A stretch of 64,000 nt of DNA. It comes from Streptomyces cucumeris. GTDB lineage: Bacteria > Actinomycetota > Actinomycetes > Streptomycetales > Streptomycetaceae. The stretch is taken from the NCBI RefSeq assembly GCF_024295805.1, contig NZ_JANCLX010000022.1:87293-151292 (forward strand). Direction: 5' to 3'. This document shows, in pieces, positions 16,667 through 26,344 of this stretch. The stretch's first letter is position 1, and every line of letters begins with the position of its first letter. Both the position numbers and the translations under genes were made by a program. The notes below the pieces were generated by a model. It ran no database searches and was not told the DNA's origin. It saw only the letters and a program-made list of their open reading frames with translations.

Positions 16667-17995
16667 TCAGCCGTCGCCGAAGCCTCCGCCGAACCCGCCA
16701 CCGAAGTCGCCCCCGCCGAATCCGCCACCGTCGCCGTAGTCACCGCCGTCTCCGAAACCGCCGTAGTCACCGCCGTCCCCGAACGCGCCCGCCTCGTCGT
16801 AGCCGGGGCTCAGCGAGCCGCCCAGCATCGTGCCGACCAGCAGGGCGGGGAGCAGCGCGGCGCCGTAACCGCCGAAGTACCCGCCTGCCCACGGGGCGTA
16901 GGCCGGGCCCGCCTCCCAGTACGGGCGGCGTCCGCCGCCCACGGGGACGGTACGGGTCTCCGGTTCGAGTCCGTCCTCGATCCGGGTGGCGTCCGCGGCG
17001 CACGCGGGCACCGACCGCTGCGCGCCACCCGCCGGCGCCCAGTCGACATCGCGCACCGACGGCCCGTGGCGGGGATCGAAGAAGCACGGCGGCCGCCGCT
17101 CGGGGAGGCGCGCTCCCTCGCGGCGGGCCTCCAGCGTCGCCAGCGAGAACCGGCCGTCCTCCAGCGCCTCGGTCACCGCCCGTACGTCCTCCGGGCGCCG
17201 GGCGGCGTCCGACTTCGCCTTGGCCTCCTCGTAGGCGTCCAGCGCACGGCCGTAGTCCGCCACCATCTCCGGGGTGGCCGTCGGATCGGACGGGGTGAAG
17301 CCGAGGCCGCTCAGCTTCTCGCCGTACGCGGTGATGTCCTCCTGGACCGCGCCGCGCACCTGCTCCAGTTGGGCCCGCTCCCGCTCGCGGCGGCGCTTGC
17401 GCGTGCGCCCCATGGCGAACAGGGCGCTTCCGGCCAGCGCCGCCAGGATGACCAGCAGGAACAGGGCGCCGCCCGCCGACACCCCGCCGGGCTCCTGGTC
17501 GCCCGGTGCCGCGTCACCGTGGGTGGCCGCGGCCACGTCCGTCACAAAGCCGTCCAGCACCTTCGGGAGGTCACCGGGGTGGCGGCGCAGATTCTGCTCC
17601 GCCAGCGCCTGGGAGGTGCTGCCCGGCAGCACCGAGGTGTCGGACGCGGCGCCGAAGGAGGTGCCGAGTGCCACCGCGTACACACCGGGGCGGTCGACGG
17701 CCTCGCGCAGCCGCGAGAAGACGCGCTCCCCTCCGTACGCGCGGTCGTCCGGCAGCACGGCGACATAGACGGGCACGTCCGCCGCGCGGATACGGTCGGC
17801 GAGGGCACGCGCCTGGCCGGCGCTCAGGGCGTCCGAGGCGGCGGGATCGACGTACACGGGGCTGGTGCGCAGTGCCTGGCCGATCCGGTCCACGTCCGTG
17901 GCGGCAGAGGCGCCCTGGGCGGCGAACAACGTCGTCACCAGGGCAACCAGGACGGCCAGCAGCAATGTGGCCCGTCGCCGTGTCTTGCGGGGCAC
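16667..17995 (-). CDS. Exported membrane protein with glycine-rich tail
   Basis: 442 residues. A signal peptide (LLLAVLVALVTTLFAAQGASA) is followed by an exported domain of about 150 residues with features of TPM/psb32-like domains (SPVYVDPAASDALSAGQAR, VPVYVAVLPDD). A transmembrane helix (GALFLLVILAALAGSALFAMG) is followed by KRRRERER, so the rest is cytosolic: a charged helical region, then a block with CFFDPRHGPSV, and a second hydrophobic stretch. The last 45 residues are nearly all Gly, Asp and Phe. The function is unknown. It is probably in the same operon as the small membrane protein upstream (79-base gap). Confidence 0.78.
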   Translation of the reverse strand: MPRKTRRRATLLLAVLVALVTTLFAAQGASAATDVDRIGQALRTSPVYVDPAASDALSAGQARALADRIRAADVPVYVAVLPDDRAYGGERVFSRLREAVDRPGVYAVALGTSFGAASDTSVLPGSTSQALAEQNLRRHPGDLPKVLDGFVTDVAAATHGDAAPGDQEPGGVSAGGALFLLVILAALAGSALFAMGRTRKRRRERERAQLEQVRGAVQEDITAYGEKLSGLGFTPSDPTATPEMVADYGRALDAYEEAKAKSDAARRPEDVRAVTEALEDGRFSLATLEARREGARLPERRPPCFFDPRHGPSVRDVDWAPAGGAQRSVPACAADATRIEDGLEPETRTVPVGGGRRPYWEAGPAYAPWAGGYFGGYGAALLPALLVGTMLGGSLSPGYDEAGAFGDGGDYGGFGDGGDYGDGGGFGGGDFGGGFGGGFGDG

Positions 17996-18074
17996 ATGGA
18001 TCTCTTACCCACTCATATGGGCTATCGCACGCATTTCGGAGATTTGCCCAGAAGTGTGGCCGCGACGGCTGCTC

Positions 18075-18479
18075 TCAGCCGCCGTACATCCAGCTGTCGT
18101 AGTCGGCGCCGTCGACCAGGTGGTAGAGACCGAGCGCCCCGGGGAAGAGCGCCAGCGCCAGCACACCGAGCCGCACCAGGACCGGCGCCGCCACCGAGGC
18201 GCTGTCCCCCTGACCCGTGATGGTGCGCCAGTCGCGGCAGCGCCGGATATCGCCGCCGCAGGCGGTCCAGAGCAAGAGCCCGAACACGGCGAACACACCC
18301 CCGCCGACCAAGGCGAAACCGCCGGTGACCGCCAGGAACGTCATGCGGTCGTGGTGGTCGCTCACCCCGAGCGAGGCGACGCCCACCAGGGGTGTCGCGG
18401 CGAGTCCGTAGAGCAGTGCCCGCAGCACCACGTCCCGGAATCGCAGGCGTGGCTGGTGTATCCCGTCCTCCCCTGTCAT
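18075..18479 (-). CDS. Small four-helix membrane protein of unknown function
   Basis: 134 residues with hydrophobic segments near 19-38, 46-67 and 95-117, the middle one following DHHDRMTF. A cytosolic or extracytosolic loop contains WTACGGDIRRCRDW with two Cys. No family recognised. It lies 79 bases upstream of the exported membrane protein and in the same direction, and head-to-head with the GH3 glucosidase across about 100 bases. Confidence 0.65.
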   Translation of the reverse strand: MTGEDGIHQPRLRFRDVVLRALLYGLAATPLVGVASLGVSDHHDRMTFLAVTGGFALVGGGVFAVFGLLLWTACGGDIRRCRDWRTITGQGDSASVAAPVLVRLGVLALALFPGALGLYHLVDGADYDSWMYGG

Positions 18480-18580
18480 GCGCGCACGATATCCCAGCGC
18501 CCCGCCGTTCTACGCTGGGGGAGAGGTGCGGCAGAACCACTCGATGCTCTTCAACGATGCCCGTCGCGAGGGTGAAGACC

Positions 18581-20869
18581 ATGGATGGAGTGCGCAGACG
18601 TACGGTGCTCGGGGCCATCGGCGGCACCGTCGCCGCGGGCGGCGCCGTCGGACGCCTCCGGCGCGGGGAGCCCCCGCCCGGTCCACCGGACGGGGTACGG
18701 GAGGACCGCCCCCGCCCGTACGAGCCCCGGGTCCAGGCACTGCTCGGACGGATGACGGTGGAGGAGAAGCTGGGGCAGTTGCAGCAGCTCGCCTGGAGCG
18801 CCGACACCGGTCCCGGCAGTGGGCAGAACGCCGCGGCGGTCAGGGCGGCCCGCAGGGGCAGGCTCGGCTCGGTGCTCAACCTCTACGGCGCCCGGAAGAC
18901 CAACGCGTTGCAGCGGATCGCGGTGGAGGAATCCCGTCTGGGCATCCCCCTGGTGTTCGGGCTCGACGTGATCCACGGTCTGTGGACCACCTTTCCGATC
19001 CCGCTGGCCCAGGCGGCCAGCTTCGATCCGGCGGTGGCCGGACGGGACGCCGAGGTGTCCGCCAAGGAGGCGCGGTCCAACGGGGTGCACTGGGCGTTCT
19101 CCCCGATGATGGACGTCACCCGCGAACCGCGCTGGGGGCGGATCGCCGAGGGCAACGGCGAAGACCCCTTCCTCACCGCGGCGTTGGCGGCGGCCAAGGT
19201 GCGTGGCTACCAGGGTGACGACCTCGCCGACGGCGACCGGGTGGCGGCCTGCGCCAAACACCTGGCCGCCTACGGGGGTGCCGAGGGCGGGCGCGACTAC
19301 AACACCGTGGATGTGTCCGAGGCGCGGCTGCGCAATCTCTACCTCGGTCCCTTCGCGGCGGCCGTGGAGGCCGAAGTGGCCACCGTGATGGCCGCCTTCA
19401 ACACCGTGAGCGGCATTCCGGCCCACGCCAACCGGCATCTGCTCACCGAGATCCTCAAGGAGCAGTGGCGGTTCGACGGTGTGGTGGTCAGCGACTACAT
19501 CGCCGTCCGGGAACTCACCGTCCACGGATTCGCGGCCGACGGCGCCGACGCGGCCCGGCTGGCGTTCAACGCCGGGGTGGACATGGAGATGGCCAGCACC
19601 TATCTGGTCCAGTACGGCAAACGGCTGCTCAGGAACGGCCGGATCACCATGGCCCGGCTCGATGACGCGGTGGCGCGGATCCTACGGCTGAAGTTCCGGC
19701 TCGGCCTCTTCCGCCACCCCTATGCCGACGAAGCCGCCGCTGTCACCGAACCCACCAAGGCCGCGCGGTCGGCGGCGCGGGAGACCGCCGCGCGCTCCAT
19801 GGTGCTGCTGCGGAACGAGAGGTCCGCGCTGCCGTTGAGCACCTCGTCCCGTTCCCTCGCGGTGGTCGGCCCGTTCGCCGATTCGGCGGACCTCAAGGGC
19901 TCCTGGGCCGGGCCCTGGGCGGACACCCCCCGACCGGTCACGGTGGCCGATGCCATCAGGGCCGCCGTCCCGAAGGCGAAGGTGACGTCCGTGCGGGGCG
20001 TGGATGCCGGGGGCCGGGACACCGACGACATCCCCAAGGCGGTCTCGGCGGCCAGGGCCGCCGAGGCGACCGTCGTGGTCGTCGGAGAGGGCGCCGAGCT
20101 CAGCGGTGAGGCGCGGGTGCGCGGTGACATCGGTCTGCCCGGGAGACAGGAGCGGCTGATCGAGGCCATCGCCGACTCCGATGCACCGTTCGTGGTGGTG
20201 CTGCTCAACGGGCGTCCGCTGACCATCGGCGGCTGGCTGGAGTCGGCGCCCGCCGTGCTGGTGGCGTGGCATCCGGGGCTGGAGGGCGGGCACGCGATCG
20301 CGGATGTGCTGTTCGGGAAGGTCAACCCCGGTGGGAAGCTGCCGGTCTCCTTCCCGCGCTCGGCCGGTCAGATCCCGGTCCACTACAACCACGAGAACAC
20401 CGGCCGCCCCTATGATCCGGACAATCCGTACACCTCCGGCTATCTGGATGTGCCGGACGGTCCGCAGTTCGCGTTCGGCCACGGGCTGAGCTACACCGCC
20501 TTCGACATCGGGGAGCCCTCGCTGCCGGTGCGCCGGATCGCGGCCGAGGCGCTGTACCGGGGCGACACCGTCGAGGTGGCGGTGACCGTGCGCAACACCG
20601 GGCGGCGGAGCGGGGACGAGGTCGTCCAGCTCTATCTGCGCGACCCGGTGGCCAGCATCGTCCAGCCGGTGCGCAGACTGTGCGGCTTCCGCCGGATCAC
20701 CCTCGGCGCGGGGAAGTCCACCACCGTGCGCTTCCGCCTCGGCGCCGCGGAACTGGGCTTCTGGACCCATGACCGCGACGGCGAGTTCGTGGTGGAGAAG
20801 GGCGAGATCCGGCTCTACGCGGGCAACAGCTCCCTGGCCCGGGGGACACGCACCCTCACCATCACCTAG
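18581..20869 (+). CDS. GH3-family beta-glucosidase (BglX type), Tat-exported
   Basis: 762 residues. The ATG at 18581 gives a Tat signal (GVRRRTVLGAIGGTVAAGG) and has GAGGGTGAAG before it. The GH3 N-terminal barrel covers about 45-350 and contains LGSVLNLYGARKTN, GLDVIHG, the acid/base-region KHLAAYGGAEGGRDYNT and the nucleophile Asp305 in VVVSDYIAV. The GH3 C-terminal alpha/beta sandwich is at about 400-620 with AWHPGLEGGHAIADVLFG, and a fibronectin III-like domain ends the protein. It removes terminal beta-linked glucose or related sugars outside the cell. Its stop overlaps the convergent methyltransferase by four bases. Confidence 0.94.
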   Translation: MDGVRRRTVLGAIGGTVAAGGAVGRLRRGEPPPGPPDGVREDRPRPYEPRVQALLGRMTVEEKLGQLQQLAWSADTGPGSGQNAAAVRAARRGRLGSVLNLYGARKTNALQRIAVEESRLGIPLVFGLDVIHGLWTTFPIPLAQAASFDPAVAGRDAEVSAKEARSNGVHWAFSPMMDVTREPRWGRIAEGNGEDPFLTAALAAAKVRGYQGDDLADGDRVAACAKHLAAYGGAEGGRDYNTVDVSEARLRNLYLGPFAAAVEAEVATVMAAFNTVSGIPAHANRHLLTEILKEQWRFDGVVVSDYIAVRELTVHGFAADGADAARLAFNAGVDMEMASTYLVQYGKRLLRNGRITMARLDDAVARILRLKFRLGLFRHPYADEAAAVTEPTKAARSAARETAARSMVLLRNERSALPLSTSSRSLAVVGPFADSADLKGSWAGPWADTPRPVTVADAIRAAVPKAKVTSVRGVDAGGRDTDDIPKAVSAARAAEATVVVVGEGAELSGEARVRGDIGLPGRQERLIEAIADSDAPFVVVLLNGRPLTIGGWLESAPAVLVAWHPGLEGGHAIADVLFGKVNPGGKLPVSFPRSAGQIPVHYNHENTGRPYDPDNPYTSGYLDVPDGPQFAFGHGLSYTAFDIGEPSLPVRRIAAEALYRGDTVEVAVTVRNTGRRSGDEVVQLYLRDPVASIVQPVRRLCGFRRITLGAGKSTTVRFRLGAAELGFWTHDRDGEFVVEKGEIRLYAGNSSLARGTRTLTIT

Positions 20870-21675
20870 TCACGGGGCGACTGAGCGGGTCGCGCGGTGT
20901 CCGGGCCGTGGGTGACCCGGATCTTCGACTGGCCGTGCGGCAGCGCCTCCCAGTCGTCCATGAACCGTGCCTCCAGACCGTGTTTCGCGGCCAGGGCCAC
21001 CAGTGTCTCGGTGCGGTAGTAGAAGTCCTCGCGCAGCACCTGGTGCTCGGCGCCCTCGGTGCGGTCGAAAGTGAAGTCGAACCAGCCTCCGGGCGCCATC
21101 ACCCGGCCGATGTTGGCCAGGCACTCCTCGATGACCGGCAGCGGGGAGTGCGAGAAGACGCTGTGCGCGTGGATGACGTCGAACCGCGCCTCGGGCAGGA
21201 ATCGCAGGGTGAGATCCCGGACCGGGGTCAGATGCGGCAGCCGCTCCTGGAGCCCCGACTGCACCAGGGTGTCCTGCGCCGCGGCGAGGATGTCGGGTGA
21301 GATGTCGATGCCGTAGTAGTGGCCGGGTTCCAGATGCCGGATGAACCGCCAGCCCGCCCGGAGATTGCCGCAGCCGATCTCCAGCATCCGGTGTTCGGGC
21401 CGCAGCCCGTGACCGACGAGGTAGTCGAACTGCATCGCGCCCAGGGCGAGCCACCGCTCACGGGTCGCGCTGCCCACCGCGGCGTCCGGGCTGGTCCGGG
21501 TGTCGGAGCGCATCACGGCGCGGTAGTAGGCGACGTGGTCCGGCCAGCGGTGACGCAGCCAGGCGTCCCGGGCGGCGCGGCTCAGATAGCGCGGTACCCG
21601 GTCGGGGTGGCGCAGCGCGTAGCCGATGCGGTGGCCGAGCGACGCGCGGTTGACGGTGACGTTCCTGGCGGGCAT
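20866..21675 (-). CDS. Class I SAM-dependent methyltransferase
   Basis: 269 residues from the ATG at 21675, which follows GAGAGGAC; the longer frame to 21801 lacks similarity. The Rossmann-fold motif I is MLEIGCGNLRAGW, motif II covers HYYGIDISPD, and post-motif residues FDVIHAHSVFSHSPLP follow, as in methyltransferase domain 11/25 proteins. An N-terminal helical segment of about 75 residues precedes the fold. Acceptor unknown. Such enzymes often modify sugars or secondary metabolites. It is convergent with the glucosidase and divergent from the histidine kinase. Confidence 0.85.
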   Translation of the reverse strand: MPARNVTVNRASLGHRIGYALRHPDRVPRYLSRAARDAWLRHRWPDHVAYYRAVMRSDTRTSPDAAVGSATRERWLALGAMQFDYLVGHGLRPEHRMLEIGCGNLRAGWRFIRHLEPGHYYGIDISPDILAAAQDTLVQSGLQERLPHLTPVRDLTLRFLPEARFDVIHAHSVFSHSPLPVIEECLANIGRVMAPGGWFDFTFDRTEGAEHQVLREDFYYRTETLVALAAKHGLEARFMDDWEALPHGQSKIRVTHGPDTARPAQSPRD

Positions 21676-21918
21676 GGGGGTCGGTCCTCTCGTGGCGGTG
21701 CGGTGTTGTGTGCCTCGATCCCAGCGTCGGTGTCCCGGCGGCACTCCGGCGTCGGTGGGACGGCCCCCGTGCGCACGCGGTCCGGCGGACCCCGGTATCA
21801 ACCGATCGGATGATGCGCACCCGCGGCGGGCGCTTTAGGACTGGCTGGAGAGGTGGCGTCACGGTGGCCCTACGGTGGCCGGGTGACACGAGAAGACGAG
21901 GAGACGGAGGAGGCGGGG

Positions 21919-23193
21919 ATGACGACGGCGATCGACCCACCATCCGTGACCGGCCCCATGGACCCCACCGGCCCCGCCGGCGGCACCGTCCCCGCCGACC
22001 CGGACGGGCGGTGGCTCAGGGTCGTCATGGACTCCGCCTTCCTCCTCCTGCTGGGCTCGTCGCTGGTCCGCTTCCTCAGCCGTGACCAGGGCCAGCCGCG
22101 TACGGCGTGGGTGGTCACCCTGTTCCTCGTCTTCGGTGCGCTCTATGTCCTCGGCAGACTGCTCGCCCCCGCGCCGCGCCCCGGTACCCGGCCCACCACC
22201 CGCCATCTGGTCTGGCTGGGGGCGGTGTCCACGGCGTGGGCCGGACTGCTGGTGCTGGCCCCGAGCGCCACCTGGTGTGCGATGCCGCTGCTCTTCACCG
22301 GGTTGCAGAGCCTGCCCGCGCGCACCGCGATACCGCTGGCGGCCGCGCTCACCCTGCTGGTGGTGGTCTCCGAACTCCGGGTGGCGCGGGGCGGACACGG
22401 TGGCCACGGCGCGTTCAACCCCAATGTGGTGGTGGCGCCGCTCGCCATCGCCGCGGTCGCCACCGCCGTCCTGGTCCATCTGCGGCGCCAGGCCGCCCGG
22501 CAGCGCGTCCTCATCGACGATCTGATGCGCACCCGGCGGGAACTGGCGGCCACCGAACGGCGGGCGGGGGTGCTGGCGGAGCGCCAGCGGCTGTCGACGG
22601 AGATCCACGACACCCTGGCCCAGGGGCTGTCCAGCCAGCGGATGCTGTTGCAGGCCGCCGACCGCGTATGGTCGGCGGAGCCGGACACCGCCCGCCGCCA
22701 TATGCGGGACGCGGCCGAGATCACCTCCCGCAGCCTCGTCGAGGCCCGCCGGTTCGTCCATGATCTGGCCCCGGCCGAGCTCGCCGGGGGCAGCCTCCCG
22801 CAGGCGCTGCGCACCCTCGCCGAGCGCGCGTCCGGCGCGGGCCTGGCCGTGGACTTCCGGCTGGACGGCACACCGGGGCCGCTGCCGGAACGCGTGGAGG
22901 CGGCGCTGCTGCGCATCGCCCAGGGCGCCCTGGCCAATGTGCGCGAACACGCCTGGGCCACCCGGGCCGCACTCACCCTGACCTGTCTGGACGACCAGCT
23001 CTCCCTGGACATCGCCGACAACGGCCGTGGTTTCGACATCGACCGACGCCCGCCGCCCGGCGCGGAGCGGGGCCACGGGCTGCCCGCCATGCGGGTGCGG
23101 GCACGGCAGTCCGGCGGCACCCTCACCGTGGAATCCACGCCGGGGGAGGGCACCGTCGTCTCGGCGTCCGTCCCCCTGAACCCCGCCCCCTGA
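21919..23193 (+). CDS. Sensor histidine kinase, NarL/LuxR-system type
   Basis: 424 residues. The ATG at 21919 is chosen for the GGAGGAGGCGGGG just upstream. The first 200 residues hold about five to six transmembrane helices (FLLLLGSSLVRFL, VVTLFLVFGALYVLG, GLLVLAPSATWC and others) as the sensor. The HisKA_3 dimerisation helix carries His230 in LSTEIHDTLAQGLSSQ, and HATPase_c follows with LDIADNGRGFD and GHGLPAMRVRA. It autophosphorylates and passes the phosphate to the response regulator 44 bases downstream. The signal is unknown; the pair resembles DesK-like integral membrane sensors. Confidence 0.93.
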   Translation: MTTAIDPPSVTGPMDPTGPAGGTVPADPDGRWLRVVMDSAFLLLLGSSLVRFLSRDQGQPRTAWVVTLFLVFGALYVLGRLLAPAPRPGTRPTTRHLVWLGAVSTAWAGLLVLAPSATWCAMPLLFTGLQSLPARTAIPLAAALTLLVVVSELRVARGGHGGHGAFNPNVVVAPLAIAAVATAVLVHLRRQAARQRVLIDDLMRTRRELAATERRAGVLAERQRLSTEIHDTLAQGLSSQRMLLQAADRVWSAEPDTARRHMRDAAEITSRSLVEARRFVHDLAPAELAGGSLPQALRTLAERASGAGLAVDFRLDGTPGPLPERVEAALLRIAQGALANVREHAWATRAALTLTCLDDQLSLDIADNGRGFDIDRRPPPGAERGHGLPAMRVRARQSGGTLTVESTPGEGTVVSASVPLNPAP

Positions 23194-23199
23194 TCTCCT

Positions 23200-23223
23200 C
23201 ACCCCTGCACCCCTGCACCCCTG
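23200..23223 (+). repeat. Three tandem copies of CACCCCTG
   Basis: The octamer is repeated perfectly three times between the kinase stop and the response regulator ribosome-binding site. Copy number changes would alter the spacing of this leader. Confidence 0.7.
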
Positions 23224-23237
23224 CGAAAGGCCCGTCG

Positions 23238-23915
23238 TTGCGATCACGTCCGACCGAACCCACCCCACCCGTGAGGCTGCTGCTGTGCGATGACCACGCC
23301 GTGGTCCGGGCCGGGCTGCGCGCGCTGCTCGCCAGTACCGACGGTATCGAGGTGGTCGGCGAGGCGGGCAGCGGTGAGGAGGCCCTCGCCGTGGCCGCCC
23401 GGGTCCGGCCCGATGTGGTGCTGATGGATCTGCAACTCGGCGACGGCATGGACGGTGTGGCGGCGACCCGCCGGCTGACCGCCCCGCCCGAAGAGAAGGG
23501 CGCCGAAGGCGACGCCGCCACCCCGCGTGTCCTGGTGCTCACCATGTTCGACACCGACGCCGATATCGCCCGTGCCATCGAAGCGGGCGCCACCGGCTAT
23601 CTGCTCAAGGCCGAACGGCCGGACGAGCTGTTCGCGGCGATCCACGACGCCGCGTCCGGTCGCACCGCGCTCTCACCGCCGGTCGCCGACCGGGTGATGG
23701 CCCGTATGCGCAGTCCGCGCCCCACCCTGTCCGCACGCGAACGTGACATTCTGCGCCAGCTCGCCCGGGGCCTCGGCAACCGGGAGATAGCCCGGGCGCT
23801 GTTCATCAGCGAGGCCACCGTCAAGACCCATCTGGGCCGTATCTACGGCAAGTTGGGTGTGGAGACCCGGGCGGGAGCCGTGGCCGTCGCCAATGAGCGA
23901 CGGCTGCTGTCCTGA
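23238..23915 (+). CDS. Response regulator, NarL/LuxR family
   Basis: 225 residues. The TTG at 23238 is taken because AAAGG precedes it by eight bases; an in-frame GTG at 23271 has no ribosome-binding site. The receiver domain (1-130) has its phosphoacceptor Asp64 in DVVLMDLQLGDG, the conserved Thr in VLVLTMFDT and Lys in YLLKAERPDE. The LuxR helix-turn-helix is at the C-terminus (SARERDILRQLARGLGNREI and ISEATVKTHLGRIYGKL). It acts downstream of the preceding kinase; targets are not obvious, the P450 gene 156 bases further on being one possibility. Confidence 0.95.
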   Translation: MRSRPTEPTPPVRLLLCDDHAVVRAGLRALLASTDGIEVVGEAGSGEEALAVAARVRPDVVLMDLQLGDGMDGVAATRRLTAPPEEKGAEGDAATPRVLVLTMFDTDADIARAIEAGATGYLLKAERPDELFAAIHDAASGRTALSPPVADRVMARMRSPRPTLSARERDILRQLARGLGNREIARALFISEATVKTHLGRIYGKLGVETRAGAVAVANERRLLS

Positions 23916-24071
23916 GGAGGGCGCTCCGCCGGGTCCGGCTGATCCGGCGTACTCGCCCCGGGTGACCGGTGCGCACACACTGTAGTGATGGCCGTGGGGC
24001 GGCTCCGACCGGGAGCCGTCCCATGGATGCGCCCCGACCTGCCCGAACCCGGTACAGAACGTGGAGTCACC

Positions 24072-25307
24072 TTGACCATCACGCCGCAGGAAGCGCCCGA
24101 CATCCTCTCGCCCGCCTTCGCCGCCGACCCTTATCCGGTCTACCGGCGCCTCCGCGACGAGGCACCGCTGCTCTGGCACGCTCCCACCCGCAGCTATCTG
24201 CTCTCGCGGTACGAGGACGTCCGCCGCGCCTTCAAGGACCCGGCCTTCACCAGCGAGAACTACGCCTGGCAGCTGGAACCCGTGCACGGCAGGACCTTCG
24301 TCCAGATGAGCGGGCACGAACACACCGTCCGCCGCGCCCTGGTGGCCCCCGTCTTCCGCGGTACGTCCTTACAGGAGAAGCTGCTGCCGGTGATCGAACG
24401 CAATGCCGGGGAACTCATCGACGGCTTCCGCGACACCGGCCGGGTCGAACTGGTCTCGCAGTTCGCGGGCCGCTTCCCCGTCCATGTCATCGTCGACATG
24501 ATGGGCCTGGACAGGGGTGACCACGACACCTTCCAGCGCTGGTACCGATCGGTCGTCGCGTTTCTCGGCAATCTCTCCCGGGATCCGGAGGTGGCCGCCG
24601 AGGGGCTGCGCACCCGGGAGGAGTTCGCCGCCTATCTGCTTCCGGTCATCCGGCGTCGGCGCGCCGCGCTCGGCGACGATCTGCTCTCGAGCCTGTGCAC
24701 GGCGGAGGTCGACGGCACGGCCATGAGCGACGAGGAGATCCGGGCCTTCTGCAGTCTGCTGCTGTCGGCCGGGGCCGAGACCACCGACAAGGCGGTGGCC
24801 GCGGTGATGCGGAACCTGCTGCTGCATCCGGAGCAGTTGGCCGCGGTCACGGCGGACCGCGAGCTCATCCCACGGGCGTTCATCGAGACCCTGCGCCATA
24901 CGCCCCCGGTGCAGATGATTATGCGTCAGGTGGCCGGTGACGTGGAGATGAGCGGCGGGGTGATCCCCGACGGCTCCACCGTGATCTGTCTGATCGGCTC
25001 GGCGGGCCGGGATGAACGCCGGTACGCGGACCCGGACTCCTTCGACGTCTTCCGGACCGATCTGACGGCCAGGACCGCGTTCTCCGCCGCGGCCGACCAT
25101 CTCTCCTTCGCCCTCGGACGGCACTTCTGTGTGGGCGCCCTGCTGGCGAAGGCCGAGATCGAGGTGGCCATCGGGCAACTCCTGGACGCGATGCCGGATG
25201 TCGGTCTGGAACCCGGCTTCACCCCGCGGGACCAGGGCACCTTCACCCGCGGACCGGCCGCCCTGCCGCTGCGGTTCACCCCGGTCCGCGGCCGGGTCGG
25301 CGGCTAG
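24072..25307 (+). CDS. Cytochrome P450
   Basis: 411 residues with the TTG at 24072 (GTGGAG five bases upstream). An ATG at 24027 is possible but adds 15 residues not seen in typical bacterial P450s. Diagnostic motifs: the I-helix LLSAGAETTDKAV near residue 231, ExxR in FIETLRH, the meander/PERF-like region DPDSFDVFRTDL and the heme loop LSFALGRHFCVGALLAKAEIE with Cys353 as thiolate ligand. It needs a ferredoxin and reductase from elsewhere and inserts oxygen into an unknown substrate. It is not part of a recognisable biosynthetic cluster here. It ends opposite the DUF574-type methyltransferase across a terminator. Confidence 0.93.
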   Translation: MTITPQEAPDILSPAFAADPYPVYRRLRDEAPLLWHAPTRSYLLSRYEDVRRAFKDPAFTSENYAWQLEPVHGRTFVQMSGHEHTVRRALVAPVFRGTSLQEKLLPVIERNAGELIDGFRDTGRVELVSQFAGRFPVHVIVDMMGLDRGDHDTFQRWYRSVVAFLGNLSRDPEVAAEGLRTREEFAAYLLPVIRRRRAALGDDLLSSLCTAEVDGTAMSDEEIRAFCSLLLSAGAETTDKAVAAVMRNLLLHPEQLAAVTADRELIPRAFIETLRHTPPVQMIMRQVAGDVEMSGGVIPDGSTVICLIGSAGRDERRYADPDSFDVFRTDLTARTAFSAAADHLSFALGRHFCVGALLAKAEIEVAIGQLLDAMPDVGLEPGFTPRDQGTFTRGPAALPLRFTPVRGRVGG

Positions 25308-25319
25308 GGACCGATGGCT

Positions 25320-25348
25320 CCGCCCCCGCCGCGGCGCGGTGGGGGCGG
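25320..25348. terminator. Bidirectional terminator between P450 and methyltransferase
   Basis: An 11-base stem (25320-25330 with 25338-25348, one G-U wobble on one strand) around a 7-base loop lies in the 60-base gap between two convergent genes. Confidence 0.65.
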
Positions 25349-25367
25349 GACCGGGAGCCGGGCGGTG

Positions 25368-26231
25368 TCAGGACAGCGGCTTGCGGGCCACGCCCACCCA
25401 GAAGGAGACCTCTTCGTCGGTGACGTCGCCGGTGCCCTGGGGCCCGGTGGCCAGGTCGGGGCGCCAGCGGTGCGGCACCTCGATCCCGGGCTCCACCAGT
25501 TCCAGACCGGTGAAGAACTCCGTCACCTCCGCCTTGCTGCGGATCTGCCCCTTGATCCCGCCGCTGTGGTAGACGTCCACCGTCCGCTGGGTCGCCACCG
25601 GGTCGAAGTCCGGGGTGATGTGGCTCAGGACGAGATACGAGCCCGGCGCCAGCGCGTCGACCAGCCGCCGCACGATCGTGTAGGGCTCCCACTCGTCCGG
25701 GACGAAGTGCAGCAGGGCGCACAGGCTCAGCGCCACCGGCTGGGAGAGGTCCAGCACCTCGCCGAGCTCCGGGGAGTCGAGGATGGTGCCGGGGTCGGCC
25801 ACATTGGCGTCGACGTAGGCGGTGCGGCCCTCGGGGTGACTGGTGAGCAGGGTCTGCGCGTGGGCCAGCACGATTGGGTCGTTGTCGACGTAGACGATCC
25901 GCGCGTCCGCCGCGACCGACTGGGCGACCTCGTGCAGATTGGGGCGGGTGGGAATGCCGGTCCCGATGTCGAGGAACTGCCGGATACCGCAGTCGGCGGC
26001 CAGGTACCGGGTCGCGCGCTGCATGAAGGCGCGGTTGGTGCGAGCGGCGATCATGACGCCCGGCCACAGGGTGAGCACCTTCGCCGCGGCCTGCCGGTCC
26101 GCGACGTAGTTGTCCTTGCCGCCCAGGAAGTAGTCGTACATCCGGGCGCTGTGCGGACGCCCCTGGTTGATGGGGCTGTTCGGCGGCTCCGGCCCGCTCG
26201 CCGTCTGGGATGCTACCCCGTGACCGGTCAC
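25368..26231 (-). CDS. DUF574/PF04672-type SAM-dependent methyltransferase
   Basis: 287 residues. The GTG at 26231 follows GGAGGAG with eight bases between; upstream codons are not conserved-looking. The family start element ARMYDYFLGGKDNYVADR, the SAM motif FLDIGTGIPTRPN, DNDPIVLAHAQTLL and ALLHFVPDEW identify the Streptomyces group of S-adenosylmethionine methyltransferases expanded in this genus. The C-terminal GLELVEPGIEVPHRWRP is also typical. Substrates are unknown. The gene is monocistronic and converges on the P450. Confidence 0.9.
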   Translation of the reverse strand: MTGHGVASQTASGPEPPNSPINQGRPHSARMYDYFLGGKDNYVADRQAAAKVLTLWPGVMIAARTNRAFMQRATRYLAADCGIRQFLDIGTGIPTRPNLHEVAQSVAADARIVYVDNDPIVLAHAQTLLTSHPEGRTAYVDANVADPGTILDSPELGEVLDLSQPVALSLCALLHFVPDEWEPYTIVRRLVDALAPGSYLVLSHITPDFDPVATQRTVDVYHSGGIKGQIRSKAEVTEFFTGLELVEPGIEVPHRWRPDLATGPQGTGDVTDEEVSFWVGVARKPLS

Positions 26232-26344
26232 GTCGTGTTCTCCTCCACTACAGGGCGCGATCGTTGTATCGCGGCGGCCCACCACAGGATCGTAAGCCGC
26301 CCCGCCCCCGCCCATATCCGTGGGTCGGGGGAACTGGGGCGCTT

